Assembly: GCF_001921215.1 (NCBI RefSeq) | Contig: NZ_MSIF01000004.1 | Location: forward strand, 405,010 to 469,009 | Direction: 5' to 3' | Source of the DNA: Actinophytocola xinjiangensis | Lineage (GTDB): Bacteria; Actinomycetota; Actinomycetes; Mycobacteriales; Pseudonocardiaceae | Length of the DNA: 64,000 bases | In this document: positions 45,907 to 54,306 of the stretch, in pieces | Position numbering within the stretch: position 1 is the stretch's first letter | How the letters are laid out: every line of letters begins with the position of its first letter | Notes under the pieces: generated by a model | What the model was told of the DNA's origin: nothing | Databases searched by the model: none | Seen by the model: only the letters and a program-made list of their open reading frames with translations | Made by a program: the position numbers and the translations under genes

Positions 45907-46676
45907 GCGCCGTCGCCGAGGTGCTGTGGACTGGGGCGCGGCATCAGCTCCAGACCATGCGGGTGGGCTGGCGCGTCGCGGTGATCGTCGCCGCGATCCA
46001 GCCCGTGGTGTTCCTGCTGATCACGCTGGGGGCGTGGCCCGACGGCTCGGCGGCAGCGACGACCAGGTCCGCGACCGGTGTGCTGCTCACCGCGTTCTGG
46101 GGCGCGACGGTGTGGGGAGGGGCGGCGATCTTGCGGCGGGAGCGCGCGGAGGGCACCATCGGCGCACTCCTCACCGGCGTGCGCGACCCGCGGCTCGTGC
46201 TGGTGGGCAAGGCGTTCGGCGCGAGCCTGGGCAGCGTGGCGACCATCATGACCACCATCGCGCTCGTCCTGGCGCTGCTCGGTCGCCCGGTCGCGGTCGC
46301 CGAGCCGGGCTGGTACGCCGTGGGACTGCTGGCGGTCCTGGCCTCCGGCACGGCGCTGGGCACGTTGCTGTCCTGCCTTTTCTTGATGACCCGGCACGGC
46401 CCCGAGCTGTCCAGCGCGCTGATGTACCCGGTGTTCCTGCTGGCCGGGCTGCTGATCCCGGTCGACATGATCCCCGCTTGGCTGCGGCCCGCCGCGTGGG
46501 TGGTGAGCCTGCACTGGGCGCAGCGGTTCCTGACCGGCTCCGCGCAGGGCGCCCCGGACTGGCCAGCGCTGGGGGCGGTCGTCCTGCTCACCGTTGGGTA
46601 CCTGGGCGCCGGGATCGCGCTGTTCGGGCGGATCGGCAGGCTGGTGAGAGAGAGGGGGACCGTTGACCACAGCTGA
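45903..46676 (+). CDS. ABC-2 type exporter permease, first subunit
   Basis: A 257-residue membrane protein with six predicted membrane segments (for example VAVIVAAIQPVVFLLITLG near the N terminus and LMYPVFLLAGLLIPVDMIP in the fifth). The pattern is that of ABC-2 permeases of DrrB/NodJ type. The ATG at 45903 overlaps the ATPase stop (ATGA). It overlaps the second permease by 14 bases. Having two different permeases suggests a heterodimeric exporter. Confidence 0.88.
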   Translation: MSAVAEVLWTGARHQLQTMRVGWRVAVIVAAIQPVVFLLITLGAWPDGSAAATTRSATGVLLTAFWGATVWGGAAILRRERAEGTIGALLTGVRDPRLVLVGKAFGASLGSVATIMTTIALVLALLGRPVAVAEPGWYAVGLLAVLASGTALGTLLSCLFLMTRHGPELSSALMYPVFLLAGLLIPVDMIPAWLRPAAWVVSLHWAQRFLTGSAQGAPDWPALGAVVLLTVGYLGAGIALFGRIGRLVRERGTVDHS

Positions 46677-47445
46677 CCTGTGGCGGGCGGGGGAGTCCGT
46701 ACGGATGGGCGTGCGGCTTTACCTGGCCGAGTACCCGCCGCGCATCCTGGCCACCACGGTGTGGCCGCGCGCGGTCCTGCAATGCCTGTTCCTGACCCTG
46801 CTGGGGCGGGTCGTCGGCGGTGCGGAGGGCGCCAGGTTCGCGTTCGTGGGCGCCGCGGCGCTGATCGTGACGCTCCGCACCACGACGGGCCTGTCGGACA
46901 TGCCGATGCGGGACAAGCTGTACGGGACGCTGCCGCGTGTCCACACCGGACATCTGTCGCCCATCGTCGTGCTGGCGACCAGGACCGTGCCGTACCTGGT
47001 CGACGCTCTGGTGGCGGTCGTGCTGTGCCTGCTGGTGGTGGGACCGGTGACCGGCAACGCGGCCACCTCCCTCGCGCTGGCCCCGCTGTTGCCGCTGTAC
47101 GCGGTCGTGGTGCTCACCAGCGCCGCGGCCGGGCTGGCGTGCGCGGCGCTCGCCGTCCGCGCGGGCGTCGACGAACTCATCGGCAACGGGCTGTCCTACC
47201 TGATCATCGCCGTCGGCGGGGTGCTGATCCCACCCGGCGTCCTCGGCTGGGCGGACGCGCTGGGCAGCGTGCTCCCGATCCGGCACGGCCTCCAGGCGAT
47301 CCGCGCCGCCCTCGCGGGCGAACCGTGGCTCGCCCACCTGGCCGCCGAACTCGGCGTGGGACTCGGCTGGGCGCTGCTCGCGCTGGTCACCGTCGCCCGC
47401 CAGACCCGCCGCGCCCGCAGGCGCGGCGACACCGACTTCTACTGA
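46663..47445 (+). CDS. ABC-2 type exporter permease, second subunit
   Basis: A 260-residue membrane protein with about six hydrophobic segments and an ABC-2 permease layout (YLIIAVGGVLIPPGVLGWADALGSVLPIRHGLQAIRAA near the C terminus). The start is TTG at 46663, inside the preceding gene's end, with a purine-rich stretch (GAGAGAGAGGGGG) as ribosome site; this rare start codon may lower its rate of translation. A later start would lose part of the amphipathic N-terminal segment. Partner of the ATPase and the first permease. Confidence 0.85.
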   Translation: MTTADLWRAGESVRMGVRLYLAEYPPRILATTVWPRAVLQCLFLTLLGRVVGGAEGARFAFVGAAALIVTLRTTTGLSDMPMRDKLYGTLPRVHTGHLSPIVVLATRTVPYLVDALVAVVLCLLVVGPVTGNAATSLALAPLLPLYAVVVLTSAAAGLACAALAVRAGVDELIGNGLSYLIIAVGGVLIPPGVLGWADALGSVLPIRHGLQAIRAALAGEPWLAHLAAELGVGLGWALLALVTVARQTRRARRRGDTDFY

Positions 47446-47461
47446 CAGACAAGGGGAAACC

Positions 47462-48700
47462 ATGATCGGGAACGTCCTCCTGGTCGGCGCGCACAGCTCG
47501 TCGGCCAAGGAGATCCTCAACGCGGCCGACGAACTGGGCGTGGCCGTCCACGTGGCGACCCACCGCAACGTGTTCGCCAACTACAGCAAGGAGTTCCGCG
47601 ACCGGTTCGCCGGCGCGATCTTCCCGAATTTCCTCGCCGGGCAAGCCGCGATGGACGAGCTGGTCGCCTACGGCAGGGACAACGACATCGGCGGCGTGCT
47701 GTGCGCGTGGGAGTTCCTCTCGCCCGTCGCGACCCGCGTCGCCGCCCGGCTCGGCCTGCCCGGCCACGACCCCGACCTGGCCGACGCGTGCCGCAACAAG
47801 GCGTTGATGGCCAAGGTGCTCAGCGCGAACGGTGTCCCCGCTCCGCGCACGTGGCTGGCCTCGGGCCTGGAGTCCGTGCGGGCGCGGATCACCGAGCTGG
47901 GACTGGACTTCCCGCTCGTCGTCAAGCCCGCCGAGAACGCCTACTCGATCGGCGTCTCGGTGGTGGACTCGCCGGACGCGCTGCCGGACGCGGTGCTCAA
48001 CGCGCAGCGGTGGATGACCGAGCTGCCGCACGGCCTGCCTCTGGACGTCAGCATCCTGATCCAGGAGTACGTCGACGGACAGGAGTACAGCGTCGAGACG
48101 GTGATCAGGGGCGGAGCGCAGCACCACCTGGGCATCGTGCAGAAGTTCACCACCAGCGGCGTCACCCGGGAGGAAGCCGGGCACACGGTGCCCGCCACGC
48201 TGACGGACTCGGAGCGCGCTACGGTCCTCGACGCGGTCGGCCGCAGCCTGACCGCCCTCGGCTTCCGCGACGGCGTCGCGCACACCGAGTTGAAGCTCCA
48301 CAACGGTATCGCCAAGATCATCGAGATCGGGGCGCGGCCACCCGGCGACCACATCGTCCGAGTGCTGCGGTACGCGCGCGGCGTCAATGAGGTCCGTGCC
48401 TACCTCCAGGTCGCCATCGGCCGGGAACCGGACCTGTCCGAAACCCACGACGGCGCCGCGGCGATCCGTTTCCTGTCCACCGGCGAGCGCGGCGTCTTGG
48501 ACGGTGTCATGGACGTCCCGGAGCCGCCCGGCGTGGTGGAGACAGTCCGCTACCTGGCCCCCGGCGACGACGTCGGCAACTACTACGAGACGTTCACCAG
48601 GGTGGGCCACGTGATCCTCCGCGAGTCGTCCGCGCCCGCGGTGAACAAACTGGCGGATGACCTCGTGGCCGCCGTGACGATCAGCGTGCGGGAGGGGTGA
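47462..48700 (+). CDS. ATP-grasp carboxylate-amine ligase
   Basis: A 412-residue ATP-grasp protein. A pre-ATP-grasp domain (about 1-110) is followed by nucleotide-binding elements ([16 protein letters not shown] near 160, [16 protein letters not shown] near 205) and magnesium-binding residues in [23 protein letters not shown] (about 280). Members of this superfamily form amide bonds from a carboxylate and an amine through an acyl-phosphate. DdaF in dapdiamide biosynthesis joins a Dap derivative to valine, which makes this a logical tailoring or dipeptide-forming enzyme in a cluster that makes Dap. Its acceptor and donor are unknown. It lies 16 bases after the permease gene and overlaps panD (GTGA). 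Confidence 0.85.
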   Translation: MIGNVLLVGAHSSSAKEILNAADELGVAVHVATHRNVFANYSKEFRDRFAGAIFPNFLAGQAAMDELVAYGRDNDIGGVLCAWEFLSPVATRVAARLGLPGHDPDLADACRNKALMAKVLSANGVPAPRTWLASGLESVRARITELGLDFPLVVKPAENAYSIGVSVVDSPDALPDAVLNAQRWMTELPHGLPLDVSILIQEYVDGQEYSVETVIRGGAQHHLGIVQKFTTSGVTREEAGHTVPATLTDSERATVLDAVGRSLTALGFRDGVAHTELKLHNGIAKIIEIGARPPGDHIVRVLRYARGVNEVRAYLQVAIGREPDLSETHDGAAAIRFLSTGERGVLDGVMDVPEPPGVVETVRYLAPGDDVGNYYETFTRVGHVILRESSAPAVNKLADDLVAAVTISVREG

Positions 48701-49128
48701 CCACCGTGGACCTGACCCTGATGAAGTCGAAGATCCACCGGGCCAGGGTGACCCAGGCGGACCTGCACTACGTCGGCTCGCTGACCATCTGCGGCACCCT
48801 CCTGGACGCGGCGGGCCTCTACCCGGGCGAGAAGGTGGACATCGTCGACATCGACAACGGCGCCCGCCTGTCCACCTACGTCATCGAAGGCCCACCCGAC
48901 ACCGGCGTCATCGGCATCAACGGCGCCGCCGCCCGCCTGATCAGCCCTGGCGACCTGGTGATCATCATCGCCTACGCCCAGATCCCGGTCGACCAGGCCC
49001 GAGCCTTCACCCCCCGCGTGGTCTTTGTGGACGAACACAACCGCGCCACCTCCAACGGCCACGACCCAGCCGACGCCCCAGACCGCTCCGGCCTCCACCG
49101 CGGCGACACCGTGACCCGCGCCGTCTGA
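48697..49128 (+). CDS. panD: Aspartate 1-decarboxylase (PanD), beta-alanine supply
   Basis: A 143-residue pyruvoyl-dependent decarboxylase. It carries the family opening [22 protein letters not shown], with self-cleavage expected between Gly27 and Ser28 to create the pyruvoyl group. [15 protein letters not shown] and [12 protein letters not shown] are also conserved. It converts aspartate to beta-alanine. In the genome at large PanD serves pantothenate synthesis, but this copy is coupled to the biosynthetic operon (GTGA overlap with the ATP-grasp gene). No other pantothenate genes are present, and three adenylation domains upstream have beta-alanine-type codes. I infer a dedicated beta-alanine supply. 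Confidence 0.95.
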   Translation: MTTVDLTLMKSKIHRARVTQADLHYVGSLTICGTLLDAAGLYPGEKVDIVDIDNGARLSTYVIEGPPDTGVIGINGAAARLISPGDLVIIIAYAQIPVDQARAFTPRVVFVDEHNRATSNGHDPADAPDRSGLHRGDTVTRAV

Positions 49129-49131
49129 CAC

Positions 49132-49159
49132 ACCGGGCGGGTTGACTCGTCCACCCGGT
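49132..49159 (+). terminator. Possible terminator after panD
   Basis: An inverted repeat begins 4 bases after the panD stop: ACCGGGCGG and CCACCCGGT (8 of 9 pairs, 10-base loop). There is no U-tract, as is usual in high-GC actinobacteria. It marks the likely end of the ~39-kb operon. Confidence 0.45.
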
Positions 49160-49197
49160 CGGACAGGGGACCGATACTCGCTCAAGTCGGACACACC

Positions 49198-49266
49198 ATG
49201 AACGCGAGTTTGTGGTGGAAGTGGTTCAGCAGCCATTTCCGCACGGTTCCGCGCGGCTGGGCGTAG
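49198..49266 (+). CDS. Trp-rich 22-residue ORF (possible leader or bioactive peptide)
   Basis: ATG at 49198 to TAG at 49264-49266. The peptide begins MNASLWWKWF, with three Trp in four residues, and continues with a basic tail (SSHFRTVPRGWA); it is cationic and aromatic. There is no Shine-Dalgarno at normal distance; a GATACT hexamer (49173-49178) could be a -10 box giving a very short leader. Trp-rich short ORFs can be attenuator leader peptides, yet no trp genes follow. It could also be chance. Expression is not shown by the sequence. Confidence 0.3.
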   Translation: MNASLWWKWFSSHFRTVPRGWA

Positions 49267-49427
49267 CTGATGGAACACATCGAACTTTTGGCCGGACAAG
49301 CGGCAGATGCCAGGGAGCGGGGATGTGCCCGGAACAGACACAAAAGTGGACACGTGGACGGCGGACCCGGACAAGGAGCGGACATCCTGGCCCGACCCCC
49401 GGACCCCCGGATGGCACGCTCCGCCGC

Positions 49428-50210
49428 GTGTGGAACCAGGTGCGGACGATGCGGTGGCGGCGCGGCTACCTGCGGGTGGTGCGCTCGTCCTTCGCCACGG
49501 TTCCGTTCTACCGCGAGCTGTGGGCCCTCGGCGGCCACACCGATCCCGTCCTGCTTCCCGGGAAGGCCGCGGTGGACGGCGGCGCGGTGGTCCCGTCCGC
49601 GCTCACCGGGCGAGTGGGGGATCTGGTGCCGCTCGCGGGCGGTCCCGCCGACATCGATCCGTGGCGGGGGCTGGGTCCGGTGCTCGCTGAGCACCTGGCA
49701 GTCACCGCGGGCGCGCTGGTCGCCGTGGTCGACCCGACGACGCCGCGGCCGCCGGTCGACCTCCCCGAGGGCGTCCGGTCCTGCGTACTCGACCCGGCCG
49801 GGCTGGGCGGGGCGTACGCCGGGGTGTTCGACGAGGTGGCGAACCACCTGCGGCGCGGCGAGCGGGTTGTCGCCGTGGGCGGGGACAAGGACCTCGACCA
49901 GCTCGCCGCCGCCCTGCCCGAGCTGCTGGCACACCGCTTGACCCGCGCGCCGGTCCGGGCTCCCGATGACCTGCCGTCCCCGGTCGGGCCGGTCGCCTTG
50001 ATCGCGCATCCGCTGCTCGGGGTGCTCGGCGCTCTCGGCGGGTGCGGGCGGTGGCACCTGGACCACTGCCGAGTGTACCTGCGCGCCACCTCGGCGGGCG
50101 CGGCGTACACGCTGCTGCGCCAGCGCTCTCCGCGTCTGGTGGACGTCATCGCCGGGAGCGGGCGCCCGGGACTGTGCCCGAGGCACGGGACGCCGGTGGT
50201 CGAGCCATGA
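49428..50210 (+). CDS. Uncharacterised protein coupled to a FemAB-like acyltransferase
   Basis: About 260 residues from a GTG at 49428 (an ATG at 49449 is an alternative; the longer frame from 49212 reads low-complexity sequence and was not used). The N terminus (YLRVVRSSFATVPFYRELW) resembles the start of PaaK/CapK-like adenylate-forming proteins, but the A3 and A5 motifs of that family are not visible, so it is not a complete ligase. No membrane segments. The stop overlaps the next start (ATGA), so the two products probably work together. It may belong to the biosynthetic cluster as a tailoring function, but lies beyond the predicted terminator. Confidence 0.55.
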   Translation: MWNQVRTMRWRRGYLRVVRSSFATVPFYRELWALGGHTDPVLLPGKAAVDGGAVVPSALTGRVGDLVPLAGGPADIDPWRGLGPVLAEHLAVTAGALVAVVDPTTPRPPVDLPEGVRSCVLDPAGLGGAYAGVFDEVANHLRRGERVVAVGGDKDLDQLAAALPELLAHRLTRAPVRAPDDLPSPVGPVALIAHPLLGVLGALGGCGRWHLDHCRVYLRATSAGAAYTLLRQRSPRLVDVIAGSGRPGLCPRHGTPVVEP

Positions 50211-51262
50211 CGCTCACCGCCCGCGTCCACGACCCCCGGGCGGACGACGAGCCGAGCGGCTGGGCGGAGTTCGGGGCCCGGTGCGGGCTGCACGCGGTCT
50301 GGGACTACGGGCTGATGCGGCTGGAGGCGTGGATGTCGCGCAACCCGGCGGTGCTCGGCGTGGTCCGGGACGGCGACCGCATCGCCGCGGCGGCCACCGT
50401 GTTGATCTGCCGTCCGTGGTGGAGGAAGCCCCGGTACGCCTCGACGCCCACCACGCGGACGGCCTGCGGGTGGCCGCGGTGGGCTGAGGTGTACACGCCG
50501 TGGCTGTCCGGCTACCCGGCCGTGGTGTTCGACCCCGACCTCACCGACGACGGCAGGCGGGCGGCGGTGCGCGCGTTCGAGCGGGCGGTGCTGCGGCACG
50601 TCGGGCCGGGGCTGATGGGCATCACCTACAGCCCGGTGTACGCCGACACGGTGTCCGTGCTGAACCGTCCGCTGTGCCGCACGTGGCGCAACGACCCGAC
50701 CACAGTCCTGCCGAACGAGTGGTCGACGGAGGACGACTGGCTGGCCACGCTGAGCAAGGCGCGGCGGACCAGCATCCGGCGGTACGCCCGCAAGATCGAC
50801 CGCGACCCCACCCTGGAGGTGCGGGAGGGCTGGGGGCGTACCGACACCGACCCGCACGAGCTGGCCACGCTGATCAACCGGCACCGCGCCCGTCTCGGCG
50901 GCCTGCCCCGAGACCCGAGGACTGCGGTGGCCGGGGCGTTCCTGGCCGAGTTGCTGCGACGGAAGGACGTCCGCCTGCTCACCTACCGCGACGCCGACGG
51001 CACGCTGCTCGCCGCGAACACGCTGCTGGACCACCCGTCCAGCATCGTGTTGCAGCACTGGGCGGCACTCGCCCCGGCCGAGGGCGGCAGGCACAACCTG
51101 TACTTCGACTGCTACCTGCGCTGCGTCCGGCACCTGATCTCGGCCGGGCGCGACGAGTTGACCTCCGGCCGCGGACTCGTGGACGTGAAGACGTCCCTGG
51201 GCTTCCGCGAGCGCGAACTCCACACCGTGGCCGTCCCCCGGCTCGCGGTGGGCGCCCGATGA
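50207..51262 (+). CDS. FemAB/GNAT-like (Acetyltransf_6) acyltransferase
   Basis: A 351-residue protein with a GNAT-type fold as in FemAB-related proteins: LGVVRDGDRIAAAATVLICR near residue 50, KARRTSIRRYARKIDRDPTLEV near 185, and a C-terminal half with HRARLGGLPRDPR and LLTYRDADGTLLAANTLL, the pattern of the Acetyltransf_6 domain. Such enzymes transfer acyl or aminoacyl groups to amines, and several are found in secondary-metabolite and surface-polymer clusters. Here it may decorate a free amino group of the lipopeptide, but this is inference. The ATG overlaps the previous stop, and its stop overlaps the next (truncated) frame. Confidence 0.7.
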   Translation: MTLTARVHDPRADDEPSGWAEFGARCGLHAVWDYGLMRLEAWMSRNPAVLGVVRDGDRIAAAATVLICRPWWRKPRYASTPTTRTACGWPRWAEVYTPWLSGYPAVVFDPDLTDDGRRAAVRAFERAVLRHVGPGLMGITYSPVYADTVSVLNRPLCRTWRNDPTTVLPNEWSTEDDWLATLSKARRTSIRRYARKIDRDPTLEVREGWGRTDTDPHELATLINRHRARLGGLPRDPRTAVAGAFLAELLRRKDVRLLTYRDADGTLLAANTLLDHPSSIVLQHWAALAPAEGGRHNLYFDCYLRCVRHLISAGRDELTSGRGLVDVKTSLGFRERELHTVAVPRLAVGAR

Positions 51263-51516
51263 CCACCGACGTGCTCGACCCCCGCACCGACGCGGAGCCG
51301 CCCTACTGGGCCGAGCTGCGGCGCCGGGCGGGACCGCGCACGGCGTTCGCCCGTACGGTTGCCTGGCCCCGGGAGCGAACCGAACGGCCGCTGAGGGTGC
51401 TGCCTCGGATGAGGACGGTGCTCACGCCGGGATCTCAGATGTTGAGCGACAGTCCGGGTACAACCGAGCTCGTCTCGACCACCATGGCCCGCGCGTACTC
51501 ACGGAGCAGGTGGTAG
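51259..51516 (+). pseudogene. Truncated N-terminal fragment of a second FemAB-like gene
   Basis: An ATG overlapping the preceding stop opens an 85-codon frame. Its first residues (DPRTDAEPPYWAELRRRAGPRTAFA) parallel the start of the preceding protein (DPRADDEPSGWAEFGARCGL). After about 35 residues the similarity and coding character are lost, and the frame runs into the 3' end of the convergent SARP gene. It looks like a paralogue cut off by a rearrangement at about 51370-51430. A genuine short peptide cannot be excluded. Confidence 0.5.
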
Positions 51517-53318
51517 AAGTGGTAGCGACCGGCGGTCTGCTGTGACAGGAGGTGGACGTCCAGCAGGTCTTCGAGGAGTTGCTCCGTCTCACTGACGGTC
51601 GTCGCCAGCAGCTTGGCCGCGTCGTGCACGTCGAAGTCCGACTCCGAGTGCAGGCCGAGCAGCTGGAACCTCCGACGCTGTTCGGCGGTGAGGTGCTGGT
51701 AAGAGCCTATGAAGGCCTCGCGCACACTCCGGTCGCCGGTCGCGAGCTCGTCAAGGCGGTCCTCGCCATCCCGCAACCGCCGCGCGAGGTACCCGACCGT
51801 CCAACTGGGACGGTTGTGGAGCCTCGACGCCGCGATGCGGATGGCCAGCGGGAGGTGCCCGCAGAGTGCGACGACCTCGTCGACCTCCGCCGGTTCGGTC
51901 GCCGTGCGCCGTGGCCCAGCCACCCGCCTGAAGAGGTTCACGGCATCATCGGGTGGCAACACATCCAGAGATAAGGAAGAGGCACCCTCCAGATCGCCGA
52001 GACGGCGCCTGCTCGTGACGAGAACTCTCGTCCCGGACGTCCCCGGCAGTAACGGCCGCACCTGCGCGGCGCTCTCCGCGTTGTCCAACACCACCAAGAC
52101 CCGCTTGCCCTCCAACTCCGACCGCCATCGTCCGACCCGTGGCACCACACCTTCGGGGACTCGTTCGGCCGGTACGCCGAGACAGCGCAGCAGCAGGTCC
52201 AACGCGGCAGCCGGGGACAACGGCAGCTGCCCCGGCGTATGACCCTGGAGGTCGAGGAACAGCTTCCCGTCCGGGTAGTGACCGGCGAGCAGATGGGCGA
52301 CCCGCACCGCGAGCGCGGTCTTGCCCGTGCCAGCCATACCGTCGAGCGCGTTGATGAGGACAGCTGTGCCGGTCGCGGGCACGGTCGTCGACAACAACCG
52401 GTCGATCTCCGTGGTCCGGCCGGTGAAGTCCATGATGTCGTACGGCAGGAAATTGGGCCCGCCCGTCGCCGTCGTGAGGTCGGGGCCCGGGGCATGGTTG
52501 ACGGCAACTTCTGCCGAACCCCCTGCCATGCCGGTGAGCGGTTCGGCGTCGCTGCGCAGGATCTGCTGGTGCAACCGGCTCAGGTCAGGGCCTGGATCCA
52601 TACCCAGTTCCTCAGCCAGCAAGGTCCGTGCCTGCTCGTAGACGGCAAGCGCCTCCGACTGCCGTCCCGACCGGCACAGGACCAGCATCAGCTGGCACCG
52701 GAGGCTCTCCCGCAACGGGTGCTCGGCCACGGCGTCGGACAATTCGGGGATGATGCTGGCCGCTTCACCTCGCTCCAGCTTCCAGCCCGCGAGCAACTCC
52801 AGGGCCGCCAGCCGCTGTTCGCCGAGTCGGGCTGCTGCCGTCTCGATCGCGTAGCCGCTCAGACCGGCCAGCGCTGGACCGCGCCACAGCCGCAGCGCCT
52901 CGGAGACAGTGCGAACAGCCGCACTCCGGTCGCCCGCCGCAGCCTCCCGCTGTGCCCTGTCGACAGCGTGACCGAACTGGGCCGCGTCGATCCAGGCATC
53001 GGCCACGTCTGCCCGGTAGCCGGGGCCGTCGGTGACGATCATCGTCCTGGCGGGTCCGAGGCTGCGACGCAACGCTCCGATCGCGTTGTGCACCTGCCGC
53101 TGAGCCGTCTCGGGCGGGGAGCCCTCCCACAGCACGTCGATCAGTTTGGCGGTGGTCAGGACACTGTTCGCGTTGATCAGGAGCGCGGCCAGCAACCTCT
53201 CCTGCCGACTGCCCCCGAGCCGGTACCGCCGCTCATCGATCCACACTTCCAGCGAGCCGAGCAGCCGAAACTCCACGTTGCCAACTCTGTGAGACGTTCC
53301 TGTGGCGTCACTGACCAT
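51435..53318 (-). CDS. SARP-family transcriptional activator with NB-ARC domain (AfsR-like)
   Basis: A 627-residue regulator. OmpR-type winged helix (about 15-95; RLGGSRQERLLAALLINANSVLTTAKLIDVLW), bacterial transcriptional activation domain (about 100-250; VHNAIGALRRSL precedes it, SEALAVYEQARTLLAEELGMDPGPDL ends it), then an NB-ARC/AAA part with Walker A DGMAGTGKTAL (about 315) and VLVVLDNAES (Walker B), and a winged-helix tail. It lacks the TPR region of full-length AfsR. The ATG at 53318 has a strong ribosome site (GGGGGAG), preferred over an upstream TTG at 53339. The operon promoter at 10099-10163 has the exact repeat geometry bound by SARPs, so this is the probable pathway activator. 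Confidence 0.9.
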   Translation of the reverse strand: MVSDATGTSHRVGNVEFRLLGSLEVWIDERRYRLGGSRQERLLAALLINANSVLTTAKLIDVLWEGSPPETAQRQVHNAIGALRRSLGPARTMIVTDGPGYRADVADAWIDAAQFGHAVDRAQREAAAGDRSAAVRTVSEALRLWRGPALAGLSGYAIETAAARLGEQRLAALELLAGWKLERGEAASIIPELSDAVAEHPLRESLRCQLMLVLCRSGRQSEALAVYEQARTLLAEELGMDPGPDLSRLHQQILRSDAEPLTGMAGGSAEVAVNHAPGPDLTTATGGPNFLPYDIMDFTGRTTEIDRLLSTTVPATGTAVLINALDGMAGTGKTALAVRVAHLLAGHYPDGKLFLDLQGHTPGQLPLSPAAALDLLLRCLGVPAERVPEGVVPRVGRWRSELEGKRVLVVLDNAESAAQVRPLLPGTSGTRVLVTSRRRLGDLEGASSLSLDVLPPDDAVNLFRRVAGPRRTATEPAEVDEVVALCGHLPLAIRIAASRLHNRPSWTVGYLARRLRDGEDRLDELATGDRSVREAFIGSYQHLTAEQRRRFQLLGLHSESDFDVHDAAKLLATTVSETEQLLEDLLDVHLLSQQTAGRYHFYHLLREYARAMVVETSSVVPGLSLNI

Positions 53319-53675
53319 GGCTCCCCCGATCAATCGCAACCCCGGCCTGCGACCCTGGCTCCACCAAAGCTAGGCCGCGGCGCTTTCATCGCGCTTACAT
53401 CCCCTTTCCTCACGACACCGGCTGTCGAGGGCGGGGTGAGATGGTCTTGGTGTCGGTTCCGGAGTCGGCTGAGGCGTCGCTTGAGCGGGTGCTCGCGTGT
53501 GGCCGAGTGGGAGGCGGTGCTGGCGCGGCTGCTGTCATGCGCGGGGTGGCCAGTCGGCGACGAGGTCCAACGCGGTCAGCGCGTTCGGGGCGCCGGATTA
53601 GAATGTCCCGTATGTCCTAATCGCACACATTCGGGCAAGGTATTGACAAGCGGTTCCAGCTTTGGCGATGTCTTC
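53319..53675. other. Intergenic region with transposase-like debris
   Basis: The right part of the SARP promoter region lies here. A plus-strand frame from ATG 53441 to TAA 53620 (59 codons, ribosome site GGGGTGAG) begins like the N terminus of small insertion-sequence proteins but soon turns Arg/Gly-rich without a domain. It is best seen as a frameshifted relic. A 6-bp inverted repeat GATTAG...CTAATC flanks 53597-53622. No intact gene. Confidence 0.4.
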
Positions 53676-54206
53676 TTATCGCATGATCAACTCAGTGGCG
53701 GAGCTTGTGCGGCGTGGTCTCGATACCGAGTCGGTCGGCAAGCCGCCCGAACCGCTGGGTAACTGAATCAGGCCGCCATGGCGTCCCGTGACCGAGAGGG
53801 TTGACTCCCAGTCAGTCTCAGGCCACGGCCCGCCCGAACGCGCCCAGGGCCGCCGGTCGCAGTGTTTGCGGCATCGCCGCGGCTCTGCGAAGAACCTCTC
53901 GAATACCTGGACCTGCCAGCCACGCATCGTGTCCCGATCGATGTCGACGACCTCGAAGTAGGCGTCGATGAGCTGGTTGACCGTCCCGGTGGTCCGCGGC
54001 GCCCGCTGCTCGTCAACCCGGTTCAACCAGCGGGTGAGCGCCTGCTCGGCGACCTTGTCGATGTTCGGTGTGCCGGCCTCGATGGTCTCGCCCACGTAGA
54101 TCGGACGCTTGGTGATCGGATCGTGACCGTTGTAGACCTGAATCCTCCGTGCTCCGCTACGGAGCGTCGTGATGTTCCCCCGTCTGCGCCGGTTCGGCGT
54201 CGTCAT
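53676..54206 (-). pseudogene. Truncated tyrosine-integrase remnant beside tRNA-Arg
   Basis: The first ~95 residues read like the N terminus of an actinobacterial phage/ICE tyrosine integrase: an AP2-like DNA-binding start (GNITTLRSGARRIQVYNGHDPITKRPIYVG) and the beginning of the core-binding domain (TVNQLIDAYFEVVDIDRDTMRGW). After about residue 95 the sequence becomes unrelated, and there is no catalytic domain (no R..HxxR..Y). Total 176 codons against a usual ~380, so it is a non-functional fragment with a junction near 53920. It starts 101 bases from the 3' end of tRNA-Arg and points away from it, the normal arrangement of an integrase at its attachment site. Confidence 0.7.
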
Positions 54207-54258
54207 GACTCCCCATCACCCGAATGTATGCCACGAGTGATGCCACAAGACCACCGAA

Positions 54259-54293
54259 CGCGTTCCCGAGAAGATCAACTTCTCGGGAACGCG
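54259..54293 (-). terminator. Hairpin terminator downstream of tRNA-Arg
   Basis: A perfect 15-bp inverted repeat (CGCGTTCCCGAGAAG and its complement) around a 5-base loop, 13 bases beyond the 3' end of the tRNA gene. It probably ends the tRNA transcript. No strong U-tract follows. Confidence 0.7.
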
Positions 54294-54306
54294 CTGGTCA
54301 AGCCAG

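Noticed and set aside
49212..49427. 72-codon N-terminal extension of the gene at 49428
   Set aside because: Arg/Gly/Pro-rich sequence without structure and no ribosome site; the GTG at 49428 begins the coherent part.
53319..53339. Upstream TTG start (53339) for the SARP gene
   Set aside because: The ATG at 53318 has a strong ribosome site at ideal distance; the TTG has none.
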